This document shows, piece by piece, positions 32,026-39,792 of a stretch of 39,792 nucleotides of DNA. Made by a program: the position numbers and the translations under genes. Position 1 is the stretch's first letter. Each line of letters opens with the position of its first letter. Below the pieces are notes generated by a model. That model was given only the letters and a program-made list of their open reading frames with translations, searched no databases and had not been told where the DNA came from. This DNA comes from Bordetella parapertussis (lineage in GTDB: Bacteria; Pseudomonadota; Gammaproteobacteria; Burkholderiales; Burkholderiaceae_C): contig CAMDCZ010000017.1 of the NCBI GenBank assembly GCA_945890735.1, positions 1 through 39,792 on the forward strand, read 5' to 3'.

Positions 32026-32756
32026 GCTTTGGCCGCCTGATCGTTCAAACCGGTGCGCTCGAGCAGCAAGCACATCGCCACGGCAGCGGCGATGCCAACC
32101 ACGATGTTGAGTTTCAAGGGCAATGCGAAGGCCGCCACCGCCGCCGCACCCGAGACGCCAGCGGCGATGCGGCGCATGGGGGTGTCAGAAAGCGAGCACA
32201 TCACACCAACCAAGGCCAGCACACCGGCAAACCCCAGCCCCCAGCTGCCCGGTATCTGGCTGGCCGTGAACACCCCGACCAAACTGGCGATTTGCCAACC
32301 GGCCCAATTCAAAAAAGTGTTGCCCGACAAGTAGGCCATTTCAGCGCGCTGGCCAATGGGGTCTTGCGCGGGTTCGGGGAAGCGCTTGACGAACATCACA
32401 TAGCTCAAATCAGCGGTCATGTAGCCCACACACAAACGCTGCCAGCGAGGCCAGTGCATCAGGTACTTGCGCAAGTGCAAGCTGAACACCACAAACCGCA
32501 AGTTGACGCAAAACGCAGTGGCCAGCACCACCCAAAACGGCGCACCTGCAGCGATCATGGGCGTGGCCGCCAGCTGCGAACTGCCGGCGTAAACCAACAC
32601 GGTCATGGCGGCGGCGACTTCCACGCTCAAACCCGACTGCACCATGGCCACGCCAGTCATCAAACCCCAGGCCCAGATGCCGGGCGCGACCGACAGCATG
32701 TCGCGCATGCCTTCGCGAAACGAGGGGTGGCGGTGATTGGCGGGGTCGAAAAACAT
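32022..32756 (-). CDS. azlC: AzlC family branched-chain amino acid permease
   Basis: A 244-residue membrane protein with about six to seven hydrophobic segments. AzlC signatures: LSVAPGIWAWGLMTGVAM, VLVYAGSSQLAATPM and VNLRFVVFSLHLRKYL. Start MFFDPANHRHPSFREG at ATG 32756 lies four bases after the fmt stop. Together with AzlD it forms an exporter. An ilvE gene is in the window but in a separate operon. Confidence 0.92.
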   Translation of the reverse strand: MFFDPANHRHPSFREGMRDMLSVAPGIWAWGLMTGVAMVQSGLSVEVAAAMTVLVYAGSSQLAATPMIAAGAPFWVVLATAFCVNLRFVVFSLHLRKYLMHWPRWQRLCVGYMTADLSYVMFVKRFPEPAQDPIGQRAEMAYLSGNTFLNWAGWQIASLVGVFTASQIPGSWGLGFAGVLALVGVMCSLSDTPMRRIAAGVSGAAAVAAFALPLKLNIVVGIAAAVAMCLLLERTGLNDQAAKA

Positions 32757-32760
32757 GTTC

Positions 32761-33741
32761 TCAGCTGCCCAGCACCGTGCCCAGCAGTTGCCGGTGGCTG
32801 TGCATGAAATCGGCTGCGCTGATGCGCTTGCCCCCTGGCGTCTGCAGCTGAAGCAATTGCAACTCCCCTTGACCGGTGGCAACGCTCAGCACGTCGCCGC
32901 TGGCTTGCAGCACCGTGCCGGGTGCGCTGGCGTGACGCGATGCACCGGCGTTCGAGGTGTGCAAGGCAGCATCGACCGTCCTGGCCGACCAGACCTTCAA
33001 GGGCTGGCCCTGCAGCGTGGTGACTGCGCCTGGAAAGGGATCGAAGGCGCGGATGCGTTGCGACAACTGCAGCGCCGGCAACTGCCAGTCGATCTGCGCT
33101 TCTTCTTTCAAAATCTTGGCCGCGTAAGTGATGCCCTCGGCCGCTTGCTTGGTGGCATGCAGCTGGGGCCATTGGGCCAAGGTTTGCACCACCAATTCAG
33201 CGCCCAGCGCCGCGAGCTTGTCGTGCAGTGAGCTGGCGGTGTCATCGGACGCGATCGGCAAGGTTTGTCGCATCCACACATCGCCGGTGTCCAAGCCTTC
33301 GTCCATCTGCATGATGCACACACCGGTTTCACGGTCGCCTGCTTCGATCGCGCGTTGGATCGGTGCGGCACCGCGCCAGCGCGGCAGCAGGGATGCGTGG
33401 ATGTTCAGGCAACCCAAAGGCACACTTTGCAAAGCCCAGCGGGGCAAGAGCAGGCCATAGGCCACGACCACCATGATCTGCGCCTGTGCAGCGTCAATCG
33501 CTGCTCGGGCGTCTTGTGCTTCATCCGGGTATTGGCCGTCCAGGCGCAGGCTTGTCGGTTGGCAAACCGGCCAGCCTTGTTCGAGCGCGTATTGCTTGAC
33601 GGCCGAGGCCTGGCGTTTCATGCCGCGCCCGGCAGGGCGGTCAGGCTGGGTGAGCACCAAGGCGATCTCGTGACCAGCGGCATGCAAGGCGGCCAACGCC
33701 GATTGGGCAAAGGCCGGCGTGCCGGCGAACACGATGCGCAT
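32761..33741 (-). CDS. fmt: Methionyl-tRNA formyltransferase
   Basis: A 326-residue enzyme formylating initiator Met-tRNA with 10-formyl-tetrahydrofolate. It starts MRIVFAGTPAFAQSAL; the catalytic region has LNIHASLLPRWRGAAP and DTGDVW, and the C-terminal domain has IRAFDPFPGAVTT. The ATG follows the def stop with no gap (TAAATG), so translation is likely coupled. Def removes the formyl group Fmt adds. Confidence 0.97.
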   Translation of the reverse strand: MRIVFAGTPAFAQSALAALHAAGHEIALVLTQPDRPAGRGMKRQASAVKQYALEQGWPVCQPTSLRLDGQYPDEAQDARAAIDAAQAQIMVVVAYGLLLPRWALQSVPLGCLNIHASLLPRWRGAAPIQRAIEAGDRETGVCIMQMDEGLDTGDVWMRQTLPIASDDTASSLHDKLAALGAELVVQTLAQWPQLHATKQAAEGITYAAKILKEEAQIDWQLPALQLSQRIRAFDPFPGAVTTLQGQPLKVWSARTVDAALHTSNAGASRHASAPGTVLQASGDVLSVATGQGELQLLQLQTPGGKRISAADFMHSHRQLLGTVLGS

Positions 33742-34254
33742 TTAAATGCGCTCGGCTTCGCGCTGTGCTTTGAGCAGCTTGCCTTTGATGCGCATGCGTT
33801 TGAGAGGAGACAAGTACTCGACAAACACCTTGCCCATGAGGTGGTCCATCTCGTGCTGGATGCACACCGCCATCAGGCCATCGGCGTCGATGATGCGCGA
33901 CTGACCGTGCTCGTCCAGCGCTTGCACCTTGACTTGTGCGGCCCGCTCGACGCCGTCAAAAATGCCCGGCACCGACAAACAGCCTTCTTCGCCTTTGATG
34001 CGCTCATCGCTCAACCACAGCAACTCGGGGTTGATCAGCACCATCGGGGTGTTGCGTTCTTCGGACACGTCCATGACCACCAAGCGTTGGTGAATGTCCA
34101 CCTGGGTGGCGGCCAGGCCCACACCTTTGGCCTCGTACATGGTTTCCAACATGTCGGCGGCGAATTGGCGGATCTGGTCGTTCACCTCGGCCACCGGTTT
34201 GGCCACGGTATGCAGACGCGGATCGGGGAAAGAGAGGATGGGGAGTAAAGCCAT
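33742..34254 (-). CDS. def: Peptide deformylase
   Basis: A 170-residue metalloenzyme removing the N-formyl group from nascent proteins. The three motifs are GVGLAATQ, EEGCLSVP and QHEMDHLMG, with the Cys and two His metal ligands. ATG 34254 gives the family start MALLPILSFPDPRL. GACAAT lies six bases before the ATG and there is no Shine-Dalgarno. First gene of def-fmt-azlC-azlD. Confidence 0.97.
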   Translation of the reverse strand: MALLPILSFPDPRLHTVAKPVAEVNDQIRQFAADMLETMYEAKGVGLAATQVDIHQRLVVMDVSEERNTPMVLINPELLWLSDERIKGEEGCLSVPGIFDGVERAAQVKVQALDEHGQSRIIDADGLMAVCIQHEMDHLMGKVFVEYLSPLKRMRIKGKLLKAQREAERI

Positions 34255-34260
34255 GGCGAT

Positions 34261-34266
34261 ATTGTC
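34261..34266 (-). promoter_or_regulatory. Putative -10 element (GACAAT) for def, leaderless pattern
   Basis: Minus strand reads GACAAT-ATCGCC-ATG, six bases between hexamer and start codon. The -35 region is not recognisable. Confidence 0.45.
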
Positions 34267-34381
34267 GCTTTTTTGGTCAGATTGGTTTGAGCCGTCCGCA
34301 CAAACCCTGTGAGTCTCTCTCACACAGCGCGCCCGCGCTTTTCCCTAAGCTTTGGCGACCTTGACTTGTCCAAACCGCAAC

Positions 34382-35395
34382 ATGCAAACGCCCAGCCCTG
34401 ACATGGCCACCGCGCCCCCCGCACTGCCCGACCGTCTCGTCGGCTGTGAACGCACCCAAGCCTGGCTGGCGCAGAGCACGCCGGAGCGAGAACACGCGGT
34501 GTGGGCCTTGGGGGACCCGCGCTACCCGGCGGCGTTGCTGGCGCTGGATGACCCACCGCCGTGGTTGTTCGCCTGTGGCCAGTTGGCACAAACGCCTGGT
34601 CTGTGTGTGGCGGTGGTGGGCAGCCGCAACCCGACCCCGCAGGGCCGCGAGAACGCGCGTGCCTTGGCGCACAGTTTGCGGTCGGCGGGTGTGTGCGTGG
34701 TCTCGGGCTTGGCGCTGGGCATCGATGGCGCGGCGCACCAGGGTGCGCTGCAAGCAGCGCCTTCAGGTTTGTCACACCCAGGCTGCACGACGATCGCGGT
34801 GGTGGGCACTGGCCTGGACCGTGTCTACCCCCGCGCCCACCACGCCTTGGCGCAACAGGTGGCCGCGCAAGGCTGGTTGATCAGCGAGCTGCCGCCTGGC
34901 ACGCCCCCCTTGGCGCACCACTTTCCCCGCCGCAACCGATTGATTGCCGCTTTGTCGTCCGGGGTGTTGGTGGTTGAGGCGGCCTTGAAGTCAGGCTCGC
35001 TCATCACCGCTGACCTGGCCTTGGCAATGGGCAAAGACGTGTTTGCCGTGCCCGGCTCGATCCATTCACCCTTGGCGCGCGGTTGCCATGCCTTGCTCAG
35101 ACAAGGCGCCAAGCTGGTGGAAACCGCACAAGACGTGCTGGAAGAGTTGCCCATGCATGCGCTGTCGCACCAGACGACCCTGACGGATGCACCTGCGCCA
35201 ATACCTGCCATGCCCAGCGATCCTGTGCAGCGTGCGCTGCTGGATGCGCTGGGGCACGACCCTCAGCCACTCGATGTCTTGTGGTGGCGCAGTGGCGCGT
35301 CCCTGGAAGACGCGATGTGTGCCTTGCACGACTTGCTGCAAGCAGGCAGGGTGGCTGAGATGCCGGGTGGGATGTACCAAGCCTTGGCACCCTGA
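34382..35395 (+). CDS. dprA: DNA-processing protein DprA, short N-terminus
   Basis: A 337-residue protein that binds incoming single-stranded DNA and loads RecA. The Rossmann-like core is clear: VAVVGSRNPTPQGRENA, VVSGLALGIDGAAHQGAL, PRRNRLIAALSSGVLVVEA and KDVFAVPGSIHSPL, followed by a C-terminal winged helix (about 275-335). Only about 48 residues precede LGDPRYPAAL, where most DprA proteins have roughly 90-100 including a SAM-like domain (TPGVG motif); none is encoded upstream. ATG 34382 is chosen; ATG 34403 or TTG 34352 are alternatives, none with a Shine-Dalgarno. Smg follows. Confidence 0.92.
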   Translation: MQTPSPDMATAPPALPDRLVGCERTQAWLAQSTPEREHAVWALGDPRYPAALLALDDPPPWLFACGQLAQTPGLCVAVVGSRNPTPQGRENARALAHSLRSAGVCVVSGLALGIDGAAHQGALQAAPSGLSHPGCTTIAVVGTGLDRVYPRAHHALAQQVAAQGWLISELPPGTPPLAHHFPRRNRLIAALSSGVLVVEAALKSGSLITADLALAMGKDVFAVPGSIHSPLARGCHALLRQGAKLVETAQDVLEELPMHALSHQTTLTDAPAPIPAMPSDPVQRALLDALGHDPQPLDVLWWRSGASLEDAMCALHDLLQAGRVAEMPGGMYQALAP

Positions 35396-35439
35396 CACCC
35401 GCATGGATTCAAGCTGGCGGGGGCATGTTGAAAACAGGT

Positions 35440-35445
35440 TATATT
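35440..35445 (+). promoter_or_regulatory. Putative -10 element (TATATT) for smg, leaderless pattern
   Basis: TATATT-GCCTGC-ATG: six bases separate the hexamer from the smg start codon. No Shine-Dalgarno and no clear -35. Confidence 0.5.
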
Positions 35446-35451
35446 GCCTGC

Positions 35452-35946
35452 ATGTTCGATGTTCTTGTGTATGTGTACGAGCACTACTGGCGTGGTGATG
35501 CGTGCCCCGAGTTGCCCCTCTTAGGCCGCAAACTCAGTGCCGCTGGCTTTGACGCCGATGAAATTGAGCAAGCCTTGGCGTGGCTGGCGGGCCTCAACAT
35601 CGCCGCCCAGCACAGCGACATGATCCATGTCGGCAACGCCAAAGCCGGCGCCCCCCCCGCTTACGTCCAATCCCCCAACAGCATGCGGATTTACTCCGAA
35701 GCCGAGCAGCAGCATGTGGGTGCCGCTGGCCTGGGCTTTTTGACCTTCATGGAAAGCGCCGGCGTGTTGCCCGCGCAAATGCGTGAAATCGTGGTGGACC
35801 GCGCCATGGCCGTGCCCAACTACCCGGTCAGCTTGGATGACCTCAAGATCATCGTGCTCATGGTTTACTGGAGCGCTGGTATCGAACCCGATGCCTTGGT
35901 GCTCGACGAGTTGTGCGACGACCAAATCGCACGCGTGGCGCACTGA
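35452..35946 (+). CDS. smg: Smg/DUF494 family protein
   Basis: A 164-residue protein of the Smg family, found next to dprA in many beta- and gammaproteobacteria; its molecular function is not established. The start MFDVLVYVYEHYW is the family's invariant N-terminus and fixes ATG 35452 over an in-frame TTG at 35425. C-terminal LDDLKIIVLMVYWSAG is also typical. Predicted all-alpha and soluble. The topA gene that often follows smg is absent; a terminator and secF come next. Confidence 0.94.
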   Translation: MFDVLVYVYEHYWRGDACPELPLLGRKLSAAGFDADEIEQALAWLAGLNIAAQHSDMIHVGNAKAGAPPAYVQSPNSMRIYSEAEQQHVGAAGLGFLTFMESAGVLPAQMREIVVDRAMAVPNYPVSLDDLKIIVLMVYWSAGIEPDALVLDELCDDQIARVAH

Positions 35947-35968
35947 CCTCTTCGCATACCTCCCCCCC

Positions 35969-35997
35969 AAAAAAGGCACCCGAGGGTGCCTTTTTTT
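35969..35997. terminator. Bidirectional rho-independent terminator between smg and secF
   Basis: GGCACC and GGTGCC form a stem with a short CGAG-type loop, preceded by six A and followed by seven T, so it can stop transcription from smg (plus) and from secF (minus). It is centred about 35 bases after the smg stop and 30 after the secF stop. Confidence 0.92.
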
Positions 35998-36012
35998 CAT
36001 GAAGCGGGCTGT

Positions 36013-36969
36013 TTAAACCATTGCGCCTGCGTTGGGGTCGTTCGGGTCTTCGAATTCCTTTTTGGCAGGGGTTTTGATCAGGTCTTCGCGGCGAATGCCC
36101 AGCCACATGGCGATGGATGCCGCCACGAACACGGACGAGTAAATGCCAAACAAAATGCCGATGGTCAGCGCCAAGGCGAAGTAGTGCAGGGTGGCGCCAC
36201 CAAAGAGCAGCATGGACAAGACCATCAACTGGGTGCTGCCATGGGTGATGATCGTGCGGCTGATGGTGGAGGTGATGGCGTTGTCGATGATCTCGACCGT
36301 GTTCATCTTGCGGTAGCGGCGAAAGTTCTCGCGCACCCGGTCAAAAATCACCACCGACTCGTTGACCGAGTAGCCCAGCACCGCCAGTACCGCGGCCAGC
36401 ACTGGGAGCGAAAACTCCCACTGAAAGAAGGCAAAGAAACCCAAGATGATCACCACGTCGTGCAAGTTGGCGATGATGCCCGCCACCGCGTATTTCCACT
36501 CGAAGCGGATCGCGAGGTAAATCATGATGCCCACCACCACGAAGGCCAAGGCTTTCAAACCGTCGATCGCGAGCTCGTCACCGACTTGCGGGCCAACGAA
36601 TTCCGTGCGCTTGAGCTCGGCAGCAGGATCGGTTTCTTTGAGCACGGCCATCACACGGGTGCTTTGCTCGGTGGCGGTGCTGCCCTTCAAGGCGGGCATG
36701 CGGATCAGCACATCGCGGGCCGAGCCGAAGTTTTGCACCTGCACATCGGTGAAGCCCAGCTTGGCGATTTGCGCGCGCATCGGGTCGAGTGCCACCGGTT
36801 GAGAGAAGCTCACCTCCATCAAGGTGCCGCCGGTGAACTCCACCGACAAATGCAAACCACGGCTGAAGAGGAAAAACACCGCCGCCAAAAAAGTGATCAA
36901 AGACACGGCATTGAGCACCAAAGCGTGGCGCATGAACGGAATGTCTTTGCGGATTTTGAAAAATTCCAT
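36013..36969 (-). CDS. secF: Protein translocase subunit SecF
   Basis: A 318-residue inner-membrane protein that works with SecD to drive late steps of Sec export using proton flow. Six membrane segments; the P1-type region VEFTGGTLMEVSF and the conserved SVNESVVIFDRVREN are visible. It starts nine bases after the secD stop. A terminator follows. Confidence 0.97.
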   Translation of the reverse strand: MEFFKIRKDIPFMRHALVLNAVSLITFLAAVFFLFSRGLHLSVEFTGGTLMEVSFSQPVALDPMRAQIAKLGFTDVQVQNFGSARDVLIRMPALKGSTATEQSTRVMAVLKETDPAAELKRTEFVGPQVGDELAIDGLKALAFVVVGIMIYLAIRFEWKYAVAGIIANLHDVVIILGFFAFFQWEFSLPVLAAVLAVLGYSVNESVVIFDRVRENFRRYRKMNTVEIIDNAITSTISRTIITHGSTQLMVLSMLLFGGATLHYFALALTIGILFGIYSSVFVAASIAMWLGIRREDLIKTPAKKEFEDPNDPNAGAMV

Positions 36970-36978
36970 GGTCTGCTT

Positions 36979-38874
36979 TCAGTCGGCTTTGGCTTGGGCG
37001 ATCACGTCGCGGGTGCTGTCTTTTGGCCGCCAGACGGTGCCGATGGCCACCGATTGAAGACGCTTTTGCCGGCCATACCAGAGGTTGACCAGGCCGCGTG
37101 AGAAAAACACCGCCGAGAACATGCTGGTCAAAATACCCAGGCAGTGCACCACCGCAAAACCGCGCACCGGCCCTGAGCCAAAGGCCAGCAAGGCCAGGCC
37201 AGCGATCAAGGTGGTGACGTTGGAGTCAAGGATGGTGGACCAAGCGCGGTCGTAACCCGTGTGGATCGCGGTTTGCGGGGCGGCACCGTTGCGCAGTTCT
37301 TCGCGAATGCGCTCATTGATCAGCACGTTGGCATCGATCGCCATGCCCAACACCAAGGCCATGGCTGCCATCCCAGGCAAGGTGAGCGTGGCCTGCAGCA
37401 TCGAGAGCACGGCCACCAGCAACATCAAGTTGAGCGCCAAGGCGATGCTGGAGATCACACCAAACAACATGTAGTACAGGCACATGAAGACCGCAACCGC
37501 GGCAAAGCCCCAAGTGACCGAGTCAAAGCCCTTGGCGATGTTTTCAGCGCCCAGGCTGGGGCCAATCGTGCGCTCTTCAATGATGTCCATGGGCGCGGCC
37601 AAGGACCCAGCACGCAGCAGCAAGGCCGTGTCCGCGGCTTCCACGCTGGTCATGCGACCCGAGATTTGGACCCGGCCGCCACCGATCTCGGACCGGATCA
37701 CCGGCGCGGTCACCACTTCGCCCTTGCCTTTTTCAAACAGCAAGATGGCCATGCGTTTGCCAACATTCTCACGCGTGACGTCCTTGAAAATCCGCGCGCC
37801 CTTGGCATCCAAGGTGAGGTGAACCGCGGCCTCTTGGGACTCAGTGTCAAAGCCGGGTTGCGCGTCGGTCAGGTTTTCACCCGTCAGCAAGACTTGCTTT
37901 TTAACCACCACGCCTTGGCCATTGCGGTCGAGGTATTTTTCAGTGCCAAACGGCACCATGCCGCTGCCAGTCTCAGCCAGCCGCGCTTCGCTGCTGTCGT
38001 CAGCCATGCGGATTTCCAGGGTCGCCGTGCGACCCAAAATGTCTTTGGCTTTGGCGGTGTCTTGCACCCCCGGCAGCTGCACCACGATGCGGTCGAGGCC
38101 TTGTTGCTGAATCACCGGCTCGGCCACGCCCAATTCGTTGATACGGTTGTGCAGGGTGGTGATGTTTTGCTTCAGGGCTTGTTCTTGCACCCGCTTGGCT
38201 GCCTCGGGTCTCAAGGTGGCGCGCAATTGGTAGGCATTGTTTTGGGGGGTGACTGTGGCCAGCAAATCGGCAAACTGCGCTTGAACCAAGGCCATGGCTG
38301 CATCCGCGCTAGCCTGGTCTGCAAATTCGATGTCGATGCTTTGCTGGTTGCGGCTGATACCACTGTGGCGAATGCTTTTCTCGCGCAAGGCGGTGCGCAA
38401 ATCGCCAGCCAGCGACTCGGCTTTTTTGGTCAGCGCTGCTGGCATGTCGACCTGCAGCATGAAGTGCACGCCACCGCGCAAGTCCAGGCCCAAGTACATG
38501 GGGGCGGCATTCAGGCTGCTGAGCCAGGCAGGCGTGCGGGGAATCAGGTTGAGCGCGACCACAAACGAGGGATTGGCCGCGTCGGTGTTCAGTGTCCGCT
38601 GGACCACATCTTTGGCTTGCAGTTGCTCGTCGGTGTTTTCAAAACGCAACTTGAGGGAGTTGGCATCCAAAGCCAGCATGGACGGGGTGAGCTTGGCCAC
38701 TTTGAGCGCCTCCTCGACCTTGGCTTGCACATCCAAGTCGAGCTTGACACTTGCGCGGGCAGGCGAGACCTGCACCGCGGGCGCTTCACCAAAAAAATTG
38801 GGCAGCGTGTACAGCGTGCCCAGCAACACCGCGGTCAAGATGACCAGGTATTTCCAAAGTGCGTAGCGGTTCAT
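36979..38874 (-). CDS. secD: Protein translocase subunit SecD
   Basis: A 631-residue inner-membrane protein with one N-terminal membrane segment (about 8-27), a large periplasmic region with the signature LGLDLRGGVHFMLQVD, and five C-terminal membrane segments with GMAIDANVLINERIREE. ATG 38874 overlaps the yajC stop as ATGA. Length is typical for the betaproteobacterial form. Confidence 0.97.
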   Translation of the reverse strand: MNRYALWKYLVILTAVLLGTLYTLPNFFGEAPAVQVSPARASVKLDLDVQAKVEEALKVAKLTPSMLALDANSLKLRFENTDEQLQAKDVVQRTLNTDAANPSFVVALNLIPRTPAWLSSLNAAPMYLGLDLRGGVHFMLQVDMPAALTKKAESLAGDLRTALREKSIRHSGISRNQQSIDIEFADQASADAAMALVQAQFADLLATVTPQNNAYQLRATLRPEAAKRVQEQALKQNITTLHNRINELGVAEPVIQQQGLDRIVVQLPGVQDTAKAKDILGRTATLEIRMADDSSEARLAETGSGMVPFGTEKYLDRNGQGVVVKKQVLLTGENLTDAQPGFDTESQEAAVHLTLDAKGARIFKDVTRENVGKRMAILLFEKGKGEVVTAPVIRSEIGGGRVQISGRMTSVEAADTALLLRAGSLAAPMDIIEERTIGPSLGAENIAKGFDSVTWGFAAVAVFMCLYYMLFGVISSIALALNLMLLVAVLSMLQATLTLPGMAAMALVLGMAIDANVLINERIREELRNGAAPQTAIHTGYDRAWSTILDSNVTTLIAGLALLAFGSGPVRGFAVVHCLGILTSMFSAVFFSRGLVNLWYGRQKRLQSVAIGTVWRPKDSTRDVIAQAKAD

Positions 38875-39209
38875 AAAGATTTGATCGAGCCTTTGGGCAG
38901 CACCTGGACCACGGCAGAGCGTTGCAATTGCAAGGTCACGCCATTGCCCACATCCAGGCCAATTTGGTGCTCACCCAACTGGCTGATCTTGCCCATCATG
39001 CCGCCGGTGGTGACCACTTCATCACCCTTGCCCAAAGCATCAAGCATGGCTTTGAGTTCTTTTTGGCGTTTCATTTGCGGGCGGATCATGACGAAATACA
39101 GCACCACGAACATCAGTACCAAGGGCAACATGCTCATGAGGGACGAACCAAGGTCGCTGCCACCAGTGGCAGCAGGGGCGGTTTGGGCGAAAGCAGAGGA
39201 CATCAACAC
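38871..39209 (-). CDS. yajC: Sec translocon accessory protein YajC
   Basis: A 112-residue single-pass membrane protein associated with SecDF. Membrane segment at about residues 25-43 (LPLVLMFVVLYFVMIRPQ), then a soluble domain with GDEVVTTGGMMGKI. GTG 39209 is preferred because AGGAG is eight bases upstream and the resulting MLMSSAFAQ matches the usual MLISSAFAQ start; the ATG at 39203 would be 14 bases from it. TACAAT at 39245-39240 is a good -10. Confidence 0.93.
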   Translation of the reverse strand: MLMSSAFAQTAPAATGGSDLGSSLMSMLPLVLMFVVLYFVMIRPQMKRQKELKAMLDALGKGDEVVTTGGMMGKISQLGEHQIGLDVGNGVTLQLQRSAVVQVLPKGSIKSL

Positions 39210-39239
39210 AGAAAGCTCTCCTATTAGAGGTAACCGGTC

Positions 39240-39245
39240 ATTGTA
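39240..39245 (-). promoter_or_regulatory. Putative -10 element (TACAAT) for yajC-secD-secF
   Basis: TACAAT on the minus strand would start transcription near 39233, giving a leader of about 24 bases with AGGAG. The -35 is weak. Confidence 0.5.
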
Positions 39246-39496
39246 TGCGCTGGGTTTTTCCATAGCCACGCAAGGATTTATCGTGATTGCGAGCAACGCC
39301 CAGCGATGCAGGCCAACCCTGCCGGGCTCGGGCACCGCTCACCAAAGCACAGCTGCGAGGTTCGCGGCTATTCGACCCAGCATGTTGGCCAACAGATGGA
39401 TGCGATGGCAGATCAGATTGCCATCATGACTACAAAGAGGGATATATAAAGAAAATAGAGAGATTTATGGGTATTAAATAGCTAATATTGGGTCTC
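39246..39496. other. Intergenic region with an AT-rich right half
   Basis: No gene or RNA is supported. 39250-39430 has ordinary GC content and only short frames. 39430-39490 is strikingly AT-rich for this window (GATATATAAAG, TATTAAATAG, CTAATATTG) and probably holds the promoter of the next gene; TAATAT at 39483-39488 is eight bases before its ATG. The queA-tgt genes often found upstream of yajC are not here. Confidence 0.6.
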
Positions 39497-39792
39497 ATGA
39501 ACCGACCCATGCTGCCTGAACCCCCGTCACCCAACCTGCACCAAGCCATCCGCGCCTTGCTGTTGGCTGCCCGTGCGCAAGCGCGGCAAACGGTGAATAC
39601 CGCCATGGTGCAGACCTATTGGCACATCGGCCGCATGATTGTGGAAGACGAACAGGGCGGGCAAAAGCGCGCGACCTACGGCAAGCAGGTACTGCGGGAA
39701 TTGGCCAGGCGCTTGAGCGAAGAGTTTGGCGTGGGGTTTGATGTGAGCAACTTGCGCAATATGCGTCAGTTCTTTCACGCTTTCCCAATTCG
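39497..39792 (+). CDS. DUF1016 (YhcG-type) protein, N-terminal fragment (cut by window edge)
   Basis: About 98 residues are visible. After a Pro-rich start (MNRPMLPEPPSPNL) comes the DUF1016 N-terminal domain: ARQTVNTAMVQTYWHIGRMI, then EDEQGG, YGKQVLRELARRLSEEFG and FDVSNLRNMRQFFHAFP. Full-length members carry a C-terminal PDDEXK nuclease domain and are scattered, often in variable or defence-linked loci. A second in-frame ATG is at 39509. No stop occurs before the window end. Confidence 0.88.
   Translation, partial: MNRPMLPEPPSPNLHQAIRALLLAARAQARQTVNTAMVQTYWHIGRMIVEDEQGGQKRATYGKQVLRELARRLSEEFGVGFDVSNLRNMRQFFHAFPI

Noticed and set aside
34308..34324. Short inverted repeat TGTGAG/CTCACA between def and dprA
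   Set aside because: Six base pairs without a T-run; it does not act as a terminator between divergent genes and is within chance expectation, though it weakly resembles half a CRP site.
6929..35424. The 14-base word AAGCTGGCGGGGGC at about 6931 and 35411
   Set aside because: Only two copies, GC-rich and without flanking similarity; likely chance.
39287..39481. Short plus-strand frames between yajC and the DUF1016 gene
   Set aside because: No ribosome binding site, no family resemblance and inconsistent codon use; treated as non-coding.
1..39792. CRISPR arrays, tRNA/rRNA genes, insertion sequences, prophage or toxin-antitoxin pairs
   Set aside because: No regularly spaced repeats, cloverleaf or CCA-end patterns, transposase motifs or terminal inverted repeats were seen on reading through both strands.

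Overview
The window looks like conserved chromosome from a Burkholderiales betaproteobacterium, most probably Comamonadaceae (Limnohabitans/Rhodoferax-like). This is inferred from the high GC, from PurE-PurK-Sua5 and glycolysis/purine gene groupings, from DprA-Smg and from the SAH riboswitch on metH; no rRNA or other species marker is present. Almost every base lies in or next to a recognisable housekeeping gene. I found no CRISPR array, tRNA, rRNA, insertion sequence or phage gene.

Layout. 1-5.2 kb: the start of pgi (-), a SAH riboswitch and a metH that lacks its homocysteine domain (+), then glnK-amtB (-) behind a sigma-54-type promoter. 5.4-12.9 kb: comM (+), MFS transporter-ssb (-), then radA, a small membrane protein, ilvE, a CHCC zinc-finger protein and waaF (+). 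12.9-21.2 kb: uvrA (+) preceded by a possible coupled small ORF; a DMT transporter-tsaB-rimI-udg-pyrF run (-) joined by ATGA overlaps; and a PBP4-type dacB (+) divergent from it. 21.2-31.6 kb: a glycolysis/purine block on the minus strand (pgk, pyk, fba, purC, purE, purK, tsaC/Sua5) interrupted by plus-strand cnoX and by a Crp/Fnr regulator plus fatty acid desaturase. 31.7-39.2 kb: def-fmt-azlC-azlD (-), short dprA and smg (+), then yajC-secD-secF (-). 39.5 kb to the end: the N-terminal part of a DUF1016 (YhcG-type) nuclease gene after an AT-rich stretch, the only clearly accessory gene.

How it works together. Several genes serve C1/methionine metabolism and formylation (metH, fmt, def), t6A tRNA modification (tsaB, tsaC), protein acetylation (rimI), DNA repair and uptake (uvrA, udg, radA, ssb, dprA, comM), nitrogen sensing (glnK-amtB), central carbon metabolism (pgi, pgk, fba, pyk) and protein export (yajC-secDF).

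The most interesting signals are regulatory. They are a SAH riboswitch whose expression platform appears to hide the metH Shine-Dalgarno, a repeated -10/N6/ATG architecture suggesting leaderless mRNAs for at least six genes, and two small ORFs whose stop codons overlap the starts of uvrA and the desaturase. I did not find a convincing new multi-gene system.
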